Assembly (NCBI RefSeq): GCF_963664555.1
Contig: NZ_OY761461.1
Span: 1,798,001 to 1,862,000 of the forward strand
DNA: 64,000 nt
Origin: Labilibaculum sp.
GTDB taxonomy: Bacteria > Bacteroidota > Bacteroidia > Bacteroidales > Marinifilaceae
Reading direction: 5' to 3'
Made by a program: the position numbers and the translations under genes. Below the pieces are notes generated by a model. The model did not search any database. It saw only the letters and a list, made by a program, of their open reading frames with translations, and was not told the DNA's origin. Positions 11,848 through 20,382 of the stretch are shown one piece after another; the stretch's first letter is position 1, and every line of letters begins with the position of its first letter.

Positions 11848-12555
11848 ATGAACAAACCAATTTCAACTTTATTTATGTTGATGTCCGTTGATGGTAAAAT
11901 TTCAACAGGAAAAACAGATATTTTAGATGTCGATAAAGATTTTCCTAAAATAAAAGGAATAAAAGAAGGTCTGGAGCAATATTATGATATTGAACAGACA
12001 ACAGATTTATACTCATTAAATTCTGGGAAAGTACAAGCAAAGATAGGGGCAAATAAGCCTCAAAAAGATATATTTAAGTTACCGGTTAGCTTTCTAATCA
12101 TCGATAACAGACCTCATTTAAATGAGATTGGGATGGATAATTTCATAAGAAAAAGCAAGAGGTTGTTTATTATCACAACAAACAAATCTCATCCGGCTTT
12201 TGATAGAAAAAATGAAGAAAATCTTGAAATTATCTACTATGAAAATGAGATTGATTTTGTTGATTTGTTCAGAAAACTAAAAGATGATTTTAAGGTTGAT
12301 CATTTAACAATTCAGACTGGAGCTACATTAAATTCTATTTTTTTGAGACAAAAGCTTATTGATAAAATTTCAATTGTTGTTGCTCCTGCATTAATTGGAG
12401 GAGAAGAAACGCCTTCTTTGATAGGTGGAAAATCTTTATTGTATGCTGAGGAATTGAAGTATATCAAAGCGTTGAAATTGGTAGATGTAAAAAAACTAAA
12501 TGATTCTTATTTGCATTTAAAATATGATGTGATTAATGAAACTATTATTGAATAA
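11848..12555 (+). CDS. RibD C-terminal / dihydrofolate reductase-like family protein
   Basis: A 235-residue single-domain reductase of the RibD_C family (DHFR fold). The N-terminal MNKPISTLFMLMSVDGKIST is the family signature, with an NADPH-binding segment around VDHLTIQTGATLNSIFL and VVAPALIGGEETPSLIGG near the C-terminus. Stand-alone members reduce pyrimidine- or pterin-like substrates, so it may not take part in riboflavin synthesis; no rib gene is nearby. It lies in the accessory patch, with one copy of the leader repeat immediately upstream and another downstream. Confidence 0.85.
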   Translation: MNKPISTLFMLMSVDGKISTGKTDILDVDKDFPKIKGIKEGLEQYYDIEQTTDLYSLNSGKVQAKIGANKPQKDIFKLPVSFLIIDNRPHLNEIGMDNFIRKSKRLFIITTNKSHPAFDRKNEENLEIIYYENEIDFVDLFRKLKDDFKVDHLTIQTGATLNSIFLRQKLIDKISIVVAPALIGGEETPSLIGGKSLLYAEELKYIKALKLVDVKKLNDSYLHLKYDVINETIIE

Positions 12556-12665
12556 TCGGAATCGGGAGATTACTCAAGGAGATGTTTCACTTTCGCTCGT
12601 ACCTCGCTCATTGTAAGTATTTGCAGGGTGATTTCATTCAACTGCTCAAGGCAGTTTTATTCCCT

Positions 12666-12845
12666 TGAGTGACTTGCTTCCCAACTTTACATTTACCAAT
12701 TGCGAACTCCTGACAGCGTAGAAGACCTGTCAGCGTTTTAGCAATTTTCTTTTTACCCTTTATTTGGAACTATTCTGAGAAATAAAATCAATGTTCTAAA
12801 TAATGTTTTGTTAGTTTTAAAAAACGAAAGGATAAAACACTTTTA
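12666..12845. repeat. Interspersed leader repeat, copy 3 (long form)
   Basis: Second long copy. Arms CTGACAG (12710-12716) and CTGTCAG (12727-12733) lie within outer arms AATTGCGAA (12698-12706) and TTAGCAATT (12738-12746), one mismatch. The following ~100 bases match copy 2 and lead to the small lipoprotein gene at 12953. The rest of the 12556-12952 gap holds nothing recognisable. Confidence 0.8.
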
Positions 12846-12952
12846 CGTTGTGTTTCATTTTCAGCGTAATATTAATTGCTTAATTTTTACCGATGATTTT
12901 TAGAAGCTTTAAAATGAGAACAAATACAGAACTGTAATTTAACTCTATAAGA

Positions 12953-13462
12953 ATGACTTTAAATTTAAGATTAATAATTGTTTTGCTAATATTATTTACA
13001 TCATGTAGTAATGATACAAAAGAAGACATAAATTCAGATGATGCGAATACCGAATTAAAAAAAGAGAGCTTAAAAGAACTTTACTCAGATTCAGATTTTA
13101 GTGTTTACATGTCAGCATATGTGTCACCCAAAAAAGATGGTGTTACAGATGGTCTTATAATCTATATTAAAAATAATTCTGATGGAACATGTTTTGTCTC
13201 TCGAAAAAAACATGTTGCTTTCAAAATTGGTGATGAAACAACAGAAGACCCAAGCTTGTTTTTAAAGGAAGCTTCATTGCAAATTCACACAAGGAATAGT
13301 ATACCGTTTTATTTGATTAATGAAATCCATAATTTGTTTTTTGAACTGCCCTATATTGCTAAAATATCTGATTATGAAAGTCCATTATTTATAGATTTAA
13401 GATTAAAACTGATAAATAACACTATAATTGAAAAGACAGAAACATTTGAAATCGTAGAATAG
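12953..13462 (+). CDS. Small lipoprotein of unknown function
   Basis: A 169-residue protein with a lipoprotein signal (LIIVLLILFTSCSNDTKED; acylated Cys near residue 18 followed by Asp-rich residues, consistent with surface export in Bacteroidota). The mature part is mostly predicted beta strands with a single further Cys. I do not recognise the family. It lies in the accessory patch next to broken genes and is preceded by a copy of the leader repeat. Confidence 0.7.
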   Translation: MTLNLRLIIVLLILFTSCSNDTKEDINSDDANTELKKESLKELYSDSDFSVYMSAYVSPKKDGVTDGLIIYIKNNSDGTCFVSRKKHVAFKIGDETTEDPSLFLKEASLQIHTRNSIPFYLINEIHNLFFELPYIAKISDYESPLFIDLRLKLINNTIIEKTETFEIVE

Positions 13463-13472
13463 AGATTTTTAG

Positions 13473-13719
13473 ATAAAAACGAAAGCCCAACACGCGGTCA
13501 TAAAACATTGCGAGGATAGTGCTAAATTGAAAATAACCTACGACCCAGTATTAAATCGAAAGGGATATAAATATGATGACGAAGCATTGGCTATAGAATT
13601 GAAATATTTAAACGAGCAAAAGTATTTATGGAAAGTCAAATGTCTAGTTATAGAACCGAATATGGAGATAGAGTTAAGGTATATTTATTTGATACAAACG
13701 AATTAATTGAAATAAAATG
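13473..13719 (+). pseudogene. Remnant of an unknown gene, frameshifted
   Basis: Two overlapping frames make one protein-like sequence. The first reads ITYDPVLNRKGYKYDDEAL and on to KYLWKVK; near 13630 the frame shifts and continues MSSYRTEYGDRVKVYLFDTN to a stop at 13717-13719. No start codon or upstream domain is visible, so only the C-terminal part of a gene seems to remain. The stop overlaps the ATG of the next gene (13717). The family is not recognised. Confidence 0.45.
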
Positions 13720-14137
13720 ACAATTGACTATTCTGCAATTATTGTAACATCAGTTTTGGCATTAATTTCCGCAATTATTGGAGGTTTTGTCTCATATTAC
13801 TTTGCTTCTAAAGCTAGAAGCTTTAATAAAATTCAGAGAAGAGAAATATTCAAATCTTTTAATTCTACTCCAAGGTTTTGTTGGCAATACTGCAAACTCG
13901 GAGACAAAAAAGAAATTCTTTGATGAACAATATAAGTCGTGGATTTATTCTTCAGATGAAGTTATTATTGCTACAAACAAATTAGTGAGTTTAGTGATAG
14001 ACTCTAGAGGGCAAGAGTCAGACCATAACGCTGGAAGAAAAGCTATTGGCGACATTGTATTAGCAATGAGAAAAGATTTACTTGGCAAGACAAATTTATC
14101 ATTTACTGATTTTAGATATACTGATGTAATTGAATAA
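13717..14137 (+). pseudogene. Small membrane-anchored protein gene with a frameshift
   Basis: Frame one starts at the ATG at 13717 and encodes an N-terminal membrane helix (IIVTSVLALISAIIGGFVSY) then SKARSFNKIQ. From about 13835 the plausible continuation is in the next frame: EEKYSNLLILLQGFVGNTAN to the stop at 14137. The joined product would be about 140 residues with one membrane segment and a helical cytoplasmic part. A one-base change in the run of GA-rich codons near 13838 explains the break; a sequencing error is possible. The function is unknown. Confidence 0.55.
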
Positions 14138-14190
14138 TTAAAATATTGAATATCAGTTGTAAAATTTGACTTTAGTCTTAATTTAAAAAA

Positions 14191-14766
14191 ATGAAAAAAA
14201 TTATTTTAAGCGTTTGTATTATTTGTTATAGGTTTAGTGGATTCTCGCAGGAAAAGAGCCGAAAAGATAATAGTGTAATTGAACAGAGAGTTGGAATTGA
14301 TTTAGGTTTAGGGGTGAATTTTTTTTCTGGTGAAAATGATGATTATACTAAAGTAGCTCTTGATCTAGGAATTGTTTATGAGTTAAGGGAAAAGGTTTTG
14401 TTTGGTATAGATTTCTCTTTCTCACCAAAAGAAAAGTATGAAGATACTGGAGGAGATGGTAGTAGAAGTACTCATGTTGGATGGGATGGTCAAGCGACAT
14501 GCATTGAGACTTATGTCGGATACAAAGCATTTAATAGAACATCATTTTTAGCTGGATTAGGAACATGTTTTTCTAGTGAGTATGAAGTTATGAAAGGATA
14601 TTCGAATTTGACCTCATATAAAAGAAATAGCCAGACGTATTTAAGTCCAATACTAGGTGTGATGTATGAATTCCCAATGGTCTACAATGGTCAGTGGTAT
14701 TTGAAATATGACATGGCTATTGGAGGATACAATAGGCATTCTTTGAGTGTTGGGCTGAAGTTTTGA
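14191..14766 (+). CDS. Outer-membrane beta-barrel-like protein of unknown function
   Basis: A 191-residue exported protein: signal peptide (KKIILSVCIICYRFSGFSQ, cleavage after about residue 20) and then alternating strands such as RVGIDLGLGVNFFSGEND and YVGYKAFNRTSFLAGLGTCF. It ends LSVGLKF with a terminal Phe, the usual signature for barrel insertion. The size suits an eight-stranded barrel. Low-GC codon use and the position next to broken genes suggest accessory DNA. Confidence 0.65.
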   Translation: MKKIILSVCIICYRFSGFSQEKSRKDNSVIEQRVGIDLGLGVNFFSGENDDYTKVALDLGIVYELREKVLFGIDFSFSPKEKYEDTGGDGSRSTHVGWDGQATCIETYVGYKAFNRTSFLAGLGTCFSSEYEVMKGYSNLTSYKRNSQTYLSPILGVMYEFPMVYNGQWYLKYDMAIGGYNRHSLSVGLKF

Positions 14767-15076
14767 TAAATATCTTCAGAATATGAAATAATGATGAAAT
14801 TAGAAAAAGAAATTAAAACGACACCACAATAAAAGTAACCGTTGTACAACCGATTATTATTATTTTTAAAAGCTTTCTTTTTTAGCTTAATTGGGTTTTT
14901 ATTGGAAATCCGACCCTGTATTCGTTTCAGATATCCCGTCCAGCGGAAAAAATGTCTTCTATGAGTTTCAGAAATGATGAATAAATATCTGTTAAGTTTT
15001 TTTATTGGGCTAAACTAGTTGGCTGAAGAAGAACAAAAGAGAGATGAAATATTTTTTTATGTGTTTGCAATTGCAA
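14767..15076. other. Intergenic region between the barrel protein and murB
   Basis: AT-rich and convergent between the + strand barrel gene and the - strand murB. I see no gene, no clear terminator and no copy of the palindromic repeats. Confidence 0.45.
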
Positions 15077-16090
15077 TTATACCGCATTTACTTCCATTTC
15101 CAGCTTCACACCAAATTTGTAGAGCACCGATTTTCTGATTTCGTTGGCCAATTCGAGTATTTCAGATCCTTTTGCATGTCCAAGATTCACAATCACCAGT
15201 GCCTGATCTTTGTGAACACCGGCATCGCCTATTTGTTTGCCTTTCCAGCCGCATTGTTCAATCAGCCAGCCGGCGGCCAGTTTGCTTTGTGTTTCGTTTA
15301 GCTCATAAACAGGCATGTCTTCGTGCTTTGCTTTTAGCGCATCGGCTTCAGCTTTGGCAACCACAGGGTTTTTGAAAAAACTGCCTGCATTGCCCAGTAC
15401 TTTTGGGTCGGGCAGTTTGCTTTCGCGGATTTTGATGATTACCTCGCGGATATTTTTCAGATTCACTTCATCGTAAGCTTCCAGTTCCCGGGCAATGGCG
15501 CCGTAATGAACTTTAAATTCGGCCTGTTTGCTGAATCGGAAGTTAACGTGGGTAATGATGAATTGATTTTTGTATTCGTTTTTAAAAACGCTGTACCGAT
15601 AGTCGAATTCGCAGTGCGCATTGCTGAAAGTTACTTTTTTGTTGCTCTCAATGGATATGGCTTCCACGCTTTCAATCACGTCTTTTACCTCAACACCATA
15701 GGCTCCTATATTTTGAATGGGAGCTGCACCAACCACACCCGGAATCAGGGACAGATTTTCGATGCCCGATAAATGATTTTCAACACTCCAGGCTACAAAT
15801 TCATCCCAATCTTCGTTGGCACCCACCTGCACCAAAACCGAATCATCATCTTCTTCACTAATTTTTATTCCCTTCACCTTTGGATGAATTACCAGGCCGT
15901 TAAAGTCTTCGGTAAACAGAAGGTTGCTGCCGCCGCCCAGCAGTAAATACTGAATGTTAAGAATATCATTTTTGCTTAAAAAGTCTTGAATTTCTTCGAC
16001 AGTATCAAATTCGAAAAAATATCTGGCATTGGCTTCTATGCCAAATGTGTTGTAATCTTTTAAAGAAACGTTTTTACGAAGAGAGGCCAT
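15077..16090 (-). CDS. murB: UDP-N-acetylenolpyruvoylglucosamine reductase MurB
   Basis: A 337-residue FAD flavoenzyme that reduces UDP-GlcNAc-enolpyruvate to UDP-MurNAc with NADPH in peptidoglycan synthesis. The N-terminal FAD domain shows YNTFGIEANAR and LLLGGGSNLLFTEDF; GAYGVEVKDVIESVEA is also typical. The catalytic Ser is in NAGSFFKNP and the C-terminal Glu in KLEMEVNAV. The inserted YRYSVFKNEYKNQ segment makes it a type I (E. coli-like) MurB. It lies 45 bases after the threonine aldolase gene on the same strand. Confidence 0.96.
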   Translation of the reverse strand: MASLRKNVSLKDYNTFGIEANARYFFEFDTVEEIQDFLSKNDILNIQYLLLGGGSNLLFTEDFNGLVIHPKVKGIKISEEDDDSVLVQVGANEDWDEFVAWSVENHLSGIENLSLIPGVVGAAPIQNIGAYGVEVKDVIESVEAISIESNKKVTFSNAHCEFDYRYSVFKNEYKNQFIITHVNFRFSKQAEFKVHYGAIARELEAYDEVNLKNIREVIIKIRESKLPDPKVLGNAGSFFKNPVVAKAEADALKAKHEDMPVYELNETQSKLAAGWLIEQCGWKGKQIGDAGVHKDQALVIVNLGHAKGSEILELANEIRKSVLYKFGVKLEMEVNAV

Positions 16091-16135
16091 GTTATCAGTT
16101 TTCAGTGAGCAGTAATCAGTTATTAGTGAATGGTA

Positions 16136-17161
16136 TTAAAGAGTCTGTTTAAGAAGTTTTACAAAACCAAGAATATCATCTTCGGTGGTGTCGAAAGAGC
16201 ACAGCCAGCGCACTTCGCCTGCCTGTTCATCCCAAACCCAAAAAAAGTATTCTTCCTGAAGTTGTTCAATTTTATCTTTAGGGACAAGTGCCCAAATGCC
16301 GTTGGCCTGAACCTTTTGGGTAATTTTTATCTGATCTATTTTTAGGACTTCCTGTTCGAGCAGTTTGGCCATTTTGTTGGCATGACGGGCTGTTTTCAGC
16401 CACAACCCGTTGGTGAGCATGGCATCGAACTGTGCACCGATGTATCTCATTTTAGAACAAAGCTGCATGCTTTGTTTGCGAACGTATTTGGCTTCTTTCG
16501 ATAGTTCCGGATTAAAAAAGATGACTGCTTCGCCCAGCATCATGCCGTTTTTGGTTCCCCCAAAACTGAGCACATCAACACCGGCAAGGGTGGTAAATTC
16601 TTTTACATCAACATCCAGACTTACAACAGCATTTGCCAGTCGTGCACCGTCCATATGAACGTACATGTTGTTGGCATGCGCCAAATCGCAGATGGCTTTC
16701 ACTTCTTCGGGCGTATAAACAGTTCCCAGTTCGGTACATTGAGTAATCGAAATCATTTTTGGCTGGGAGTGATGCTCAAAACCAAATCCGTGCAAATGCG
16801 GGAGAATTAATTCGGGCGATATTTTGCCGTCGGGTGTTTCAATAGGAATAACTTTACATCCTGTAAATTTATCCGGGGCACCGCACTCGTCAACCTGAAT
16901 GTGAGCCGTTGCCGGACAAAGAATGGAATGATAGGATTGGGTTAATGTTGAAAGACTAATAACATTGGCTCCGGTTCCGTTGAAGGCAAAGTATACATCA
17001 ATATTGCTTCCAAACAGGGTTTTGAACTTTTCAATTGCGGCAGCTGTGTATGGATCTCCGCCGTAAGCCATTACATGACCTTGGTTCGAATTCTGAATAG
17101 CCTCCATTACCTCTGGCAATATTCCTGAAAAATTATCGCTTGCAAATCCTCTTTTATTCAT
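16136..17161 (-). CDS. ltaE: Low-specificity threonine aldolase (PLP-dependent)
   Basis: A 341-residue fold-type I PLP enzyme of the beta-eliminating lyase/threonine aldolase family. The start RGFASDNFSGILPEVMEAI is typical; the PLP-binding Lys is in VLSFGGTKNGMMLG, and HMDGARLANA holds the conserved Asp and Arg. The reaction is threonine (or allo-threonine) to glycine and acetaldehyde in the cytoplasm. It probably shares a transcript with murB, a pairing without an obvious functional reason. Confidence 0.93.
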   Translation of the reverse strand: MNKRGFASDNFSGILPEVMEAIQNSNQGHVMAYGGDPYTAAAIEKFKTLFGSNIDVYFAFNGTGANVISLSTLTQSYHSILCPATAHIQVDECGAPDKFTGCKVIPIETPDGKISPELILPHLHGFGFEHHSQPKMISITQCTELGTVYTPEEVKAICDLAHANNMYVHMDGARLANAVVSLDVDVKEFTTLAGVDVLSFGGTKNGMMLGEAVIFFNPELSKEAKYVRKQSMQLCSKMRYIGAQFDAMLTNGLWLKTARHANKMAKLLEQEVLKIDQIKITQKVQANGIWALVPKDKIEQLQEEYFFWVWDEQAGEVRWLCSFDTTEDDILGFVKLLKQTL

Positions 17162-17376
17162 TTTCTATGCTTTTTTATCGAAGCATTAAAAGTAAACTTT
17201 ATTCATTAAATATTTCGATAAAAAGTTTGAAAATGCTGTGCTGCCATTTAAAATACGAATGTTTTGCTTCTGCTTAATTCTCTGAGCGATTTTCCCGATG
17301 GGTGTTTCGGCAGAAAGAAAATGGGAACAAGCGTCTTGTAAATCAGTCTGATATCTCTTATCTAAAATCTGACAAT

Positions 17377-17922
17377 CTATTGCAAAAGAATTTTTATTTT
17401 TTGAAGTAAAACAGACAACTCGTCTGGTTTGGCTTCACCTTTGGTAAGGAACTGAATTTTACCTTCTTTATCGAGAAGGAAAAGGTAACACAGCTTTTTG
17501 TCCTGAACATCAAAGCAGTCAAAATAAGGATTCAAAGATCCATAATAAGTCATTACATTTTGGTGCATTGGTTTAGCAATGCCGCTGCGCATTCCATTGT
17601 CGATATAATGCGACAGCCAATTGTAAAAGGAACTGATCATGGGCACTTCAATGTAACGGAAATCATTGTTGATGCTGAACTCTTTCATAAGAGGTTTGGT
17701 CCAGGTGTCAATTTGGGCTTGAGTACCTCTTTTAAATGCAAGGATTAAAACGCTCACTTTTCCTTTGCAATGATCGGGAAGGGTGATCATTTTAGAAGAT
17801 AATAATTTGCCTTTTATCTCGGGAAAAAAATCTCCGGGTTTAAGTTTTTTACTATCCTGCGCACGCGCAACCGGGCTTACAAAAATACTTAAGAGCAATG
17901 CAATTACAATAGATCTAATCAT
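17377..17922 (-). CDS. Exported thioredoxin-fold protein, ATP10/peroxiredoxin-like, without a CxxC
   Basis: A 181-residue protein with a cleavable signal peptide (IVIALLLSIFVSPVARAQ). The mature part starts LKPGDFFPEIKGKLL and includes KVSVLILAFKRGTQAQIDTW and LCYLFLLDKEGKIQFLTKG, the layout of an AhpC/TSA-type thioredoxin fold. There is no CxxC where the active site should be; the only Cys residues (HCKG, YFDCF, KLCYL) lie elsewhere. The pattern recalls the ATP10 family, which also lacks the redox motif, but this is an inference. Its 5' end overlaps the next upstream gene by 8 bases. Confidence 0.6.
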   Translation of the reverse strand: MIRSIVIALLLSIFVSPVARAQDSKKLKPGDFFPEIKGKLLSSKMITLPDHCKGKVSVLILAFKRGTQAQIDTWTKPLMKEFSINNDFRYIEVPMISSFYNWLSHYIDNGMRSGIAKPMHQNVMTYYGSLNPYFDCFDVQDKKLCYLFLLDKEGKIQFLTKGEAKPDELSVLLQKIKILLQ

Positions 17923-18259
17923 TTGTTTTTTCTTGATAATAGTTTTGAAGAAGAGTCAGCGTATTCCTCGATATTTTCCACCTTTCGGTGATTTTAGCTT
18001 CTTTCATCTGGGATTTAATCAACTTGTAAAGTTCTTCAACCTGCTCATATTCTTTTGTGTCTTTTAAATAGGTCTTTGATTGTCCGATGTATGTACCAGG
18101 ACTACTTTCTACCAAGGGAGCCAGATTCACCCATTTTTTAGTTAATGTAAAAGTGAGTTTTGCTTTTAGTCCAAGATCAGCATTTCCAAGAACGAGATCA
18201 CCATCTTTATTCAAGGACCAAAAGTATTTTTTTGGGTTTTTAAGTAATTGATCCAACAT
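17915..18259 (-). CDS. Small protein of unknown function
   Basis: A 114-residue protein without a signal peptide, about 18% Lys. It has a beta-rich first half (YFWSLNKDGDLVLGNADLG) and a helical C-terminal half (YEQVEELYKLIKSQMKEAK). I do not recognise a family. It overlaps the start of the thioredoxin-fold gene by 8 bases, so the two are probably translated together. Confidence 0.7.
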   Translation of the reverse strand: MLDQLLKNPKKYFWSLNKDGDLVLGNADLGLKAKLTFTLTKKWVNLAPLVESSPGTYIGQSKTYLKDTKEYEQVEELYKLIKSQMKEAKITERWKISRNTLTLLQNYYQEKTND

Positions 18260-18372
18260 GTCTTAAAAATTTTAATTTTACATTGATGTTGTTGTAAGTT
18301 TGCCTATATAATTTATAAATTTTTTACAACTTTCGCAGGTAGTAAGGGCCATGAATTTTAAAGATAGTAAAA

Positions 18373-19245
18373 ATGATTTGTGATATTCAGTTTGGGAAAT
18401 TAATGATTGTGTCGGATTTGCATGGCAATGGATTTGATTTCCGTCAGATATTGAAGGTTTACCGAAAATTAAAAAGCGAAGGGAAAGCGGATTATCTGGT
18501 TTTTCTGGGTGATTTAATTCATGCTTATCCCGGAAAGAGAAAGGATGAATCTTTGGAAATTATTCAGGAACTCATCAAAATGGGTGCAAATAAAAAGGGA
18601 AGCGGGGTAATCTGTTTGTTGGGAAACCATGAGTTTGTTCACATTTATCATATTCCCCTGCAGCGGGGACATTTGGAATTTACATCCTGGTTCGAGAACC
18701 GGATTCGAAAGAACAGGGAAGAGATTGTGCGTTTTTTTATGGATATGCCTTTTATGCTGAGAACCAAAGGGGGTGTTTTGGTAAACCATACGGGAAGCTC
18801 AGATCGTTATGCCCAAACCAAAGGAATTGATTTAAATTGGTTCAAGCGGTATTCTCATGAAGGAGAATTTGTTGCGCACATTGAGAACATCAACACCTAT
18901 GATCCGCAGATTAGTTCCCTTTTTATGAAGACTGCAAAAGGGGATTATTTGTGGGATGTTTTAATGAATGGGAATGAACGGCAATACGGAGAGGAGTATC
19001 TTGAGATGGTGGATGATTTGCTGCAGTTTGCAAGTGTGGATCGTGAAAATTCTCCCATGACAACACTGGTTAGCGGGCACATTGGGGTTGACTACGGAGC
19101 CGAAACAATCGGAAGCCGCAAACTGCGTTTGTGCAGCAGTGCCGGCTGCTTGCGCGATTTGGAAAAGAAATACCTGCTCATCGATGCCGAAAAGAGATAT
19201 ACCAATTCATTGGAACTGCTGGAATGCTGCTGCGATCTTTATTGA
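18373..19245 (+). CDS. Metallophosphoesterase (calcineurin-like)
   Basis: A 290-residue protein with the ordered metal-binding motifs of calcineurin-like phosphoesterases: Asp15 and His17 in VSDLHGNG, the GD motif in FLGDLIHAY, the GNHE motif in LLGNHEFVH, and a late His in LVSGHIGVDYG. The family hydrolyses phosphoesters with two metal ions; this one resembles the Ser/Thr phosphatase-like branch. No signal peptide. It ends only 2 bases from the convergent AraC gene, with no terminator between them. Confidence 0.88.
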   Translation: MICDIQFGKLMIVSDLHGNGFDFRQILKVYRKLKSEGKADYLVFLGDLIHAYPGKRKDESLEIIQELIKMGANKKGSGVICLLGNHEFVHIYHIPLQRGHLEFTSWFENRIRKNREEIVRFFMDMPFMLRTKGGVLVNHTGSSDRYAQTKGIDLNWFKRYSHEGEFVAHIENINTYDPQISSLFMKTAKGDYLWDVLMNGNERQYGEEYLEMVDDLLQFASVDRENSPMTTLVSGHIGVDYGAETIGSRKLRLCSSAGCLRDLEKKYLLIDAEKRYTNSLELLECCCDLY

Positions 19246-19247
19246 TT

Positions 19248-20126
19248 TTAGGATCGGAAAGCTTCCAGACTTTTTCCTCTTAGCTGAAGAGGTGATTTTC
19301 CTGTGGACAATTTAAATGTTTTGTTGAAGTAGGAGGGACTGTTGAATCCGCATTCGTAGGCAATCTGGGCCACGGTTAACCTTCCTTCGGCAAGAAGCTT
19401 TTTTGCATAATTAATACGCATTTCATTCAGGAATTCAGAAAAGGTTTTATTCGTTTTGCTTTTAAAAAAGCGGCAAAATGCTGTTTTACTCATGTTGGCA
19501 ATTTTGGCGGCTTCGTCCAATTCTATTTTTTGCTGAAAGTTTTTACTTACGTATTCATAAATCTGATACAGTTTTTGATTGTTTCTGTGCTGGAAAGTTT
19601 CTACAAAATTATCCGAAGCCAGATACTCCAGATCATCCGATAGAGCCAAAACCTGCAATATCTGCAGCAGTACAAGAATCCGCTGGGCGAATTCCGATGA
19701 ATGAAGTGTTTTTAAATGCTGAATGATCTTGTATTTTGAACTGCCTTCAATCCGTACTCCCTGAAACGATTTGGTCAGGAACTTCTTAATTCGATACATT
19801 TCAGGCAATAGAAAGAACTCTTTGCCAAAACTATCCTCTTTGAAATGAACGACCCAGGCAATGGCCCGCAAATCATTTTCTTTTCGGTAGTAAGACTCAT
19901 CGTTCTTCATTACATGAGGAGTGTTGGGCCCAATAAATATCAAATCACCATCTTTAAAATTGTCAATACAGTCGCCAACCACCAAAGTACCTCTGCTTTT
20001 TTCAATGTAGATCAATTCAAATTCGGGATGATGGTGCCACGGAACTTCAATGTGCGGTAAAACATCAATCTTAGACCGGAACGAATGCTCATTCTTTATC
20101 GGTATCTCTTCAAGTAGTAGCGACAT
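19248..20126 (-). CDS. AraC-family regulator with N-terminal cupin domain
   Basis: A 292-residue regulator. The N-terminal cupin includes EVPWHHHPEFELIYIEKSRG and GDLIFIGPNTPHVMKNDE, the sugar-sensing arm typical of carbohydrate regulators. The C-terminal double HTH includes LDEAAKIANMSKTAFCRFFK and TVAQIAYECGFNSPSYFNKT. It is divergent from the FHS sugar permease and ROK kinase (20383 onward), so control of those genes by a sugar or its phosphate is a good inference. Confidence 0.92.
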   Translation of the reverse strand: MSLLLEEIPIKNEHSFRSKIDVLPHIEVPWHHHPEFELIYIEKSRGTLVVGDCIDNFKDGDLIFIGPNTPHVMKNDESYYRKENDLRAIAWVVHFKEDSFGKEFFLLPEMYRIKKFLTKSFQGVRIEGSSKYKIIQHLKTLHSSEFAQRILVLLQILQVLALSDDLEYLASDNFVETFQHRNNQKLYQIYEYVSKNFQQKIELDEAAKIANMSKTAFCRFFKSKTNKTFSEFLNEMRINYAKKLLAEGRLTVAQIAYECGFNSPSYFNKTFKLSTGKSPLQLRGKSLEAFRS

Positions 20127-20382
20127 AGTTGTATTATTTTACCTGCTCTGTTTGCAGTTTTCTCAATAAAAGATAATATATTACCTGCTGTTTTTTGTGT
20201 TCACTTCGAATCGCAGATTAATATCTTTAAAAGCAGTACTTGTGTATTATTGCCTTTTGTTGTCGTTTATTATTAATAAAGTGTGAATATAGTGCAATAA
20301 AATGATAAAATAGTAAAACTAATTCATAAGAAATTGAATGAGATTTGTAAACAGAAATACAAACGATTGAAAAAATATAATT

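Noticed and set aside
13485..13491. GCCCAAC resembling an integron attC half-site
   Set aside because: No GTTRRRY partner within the expected distance and no integrase gene in the window.
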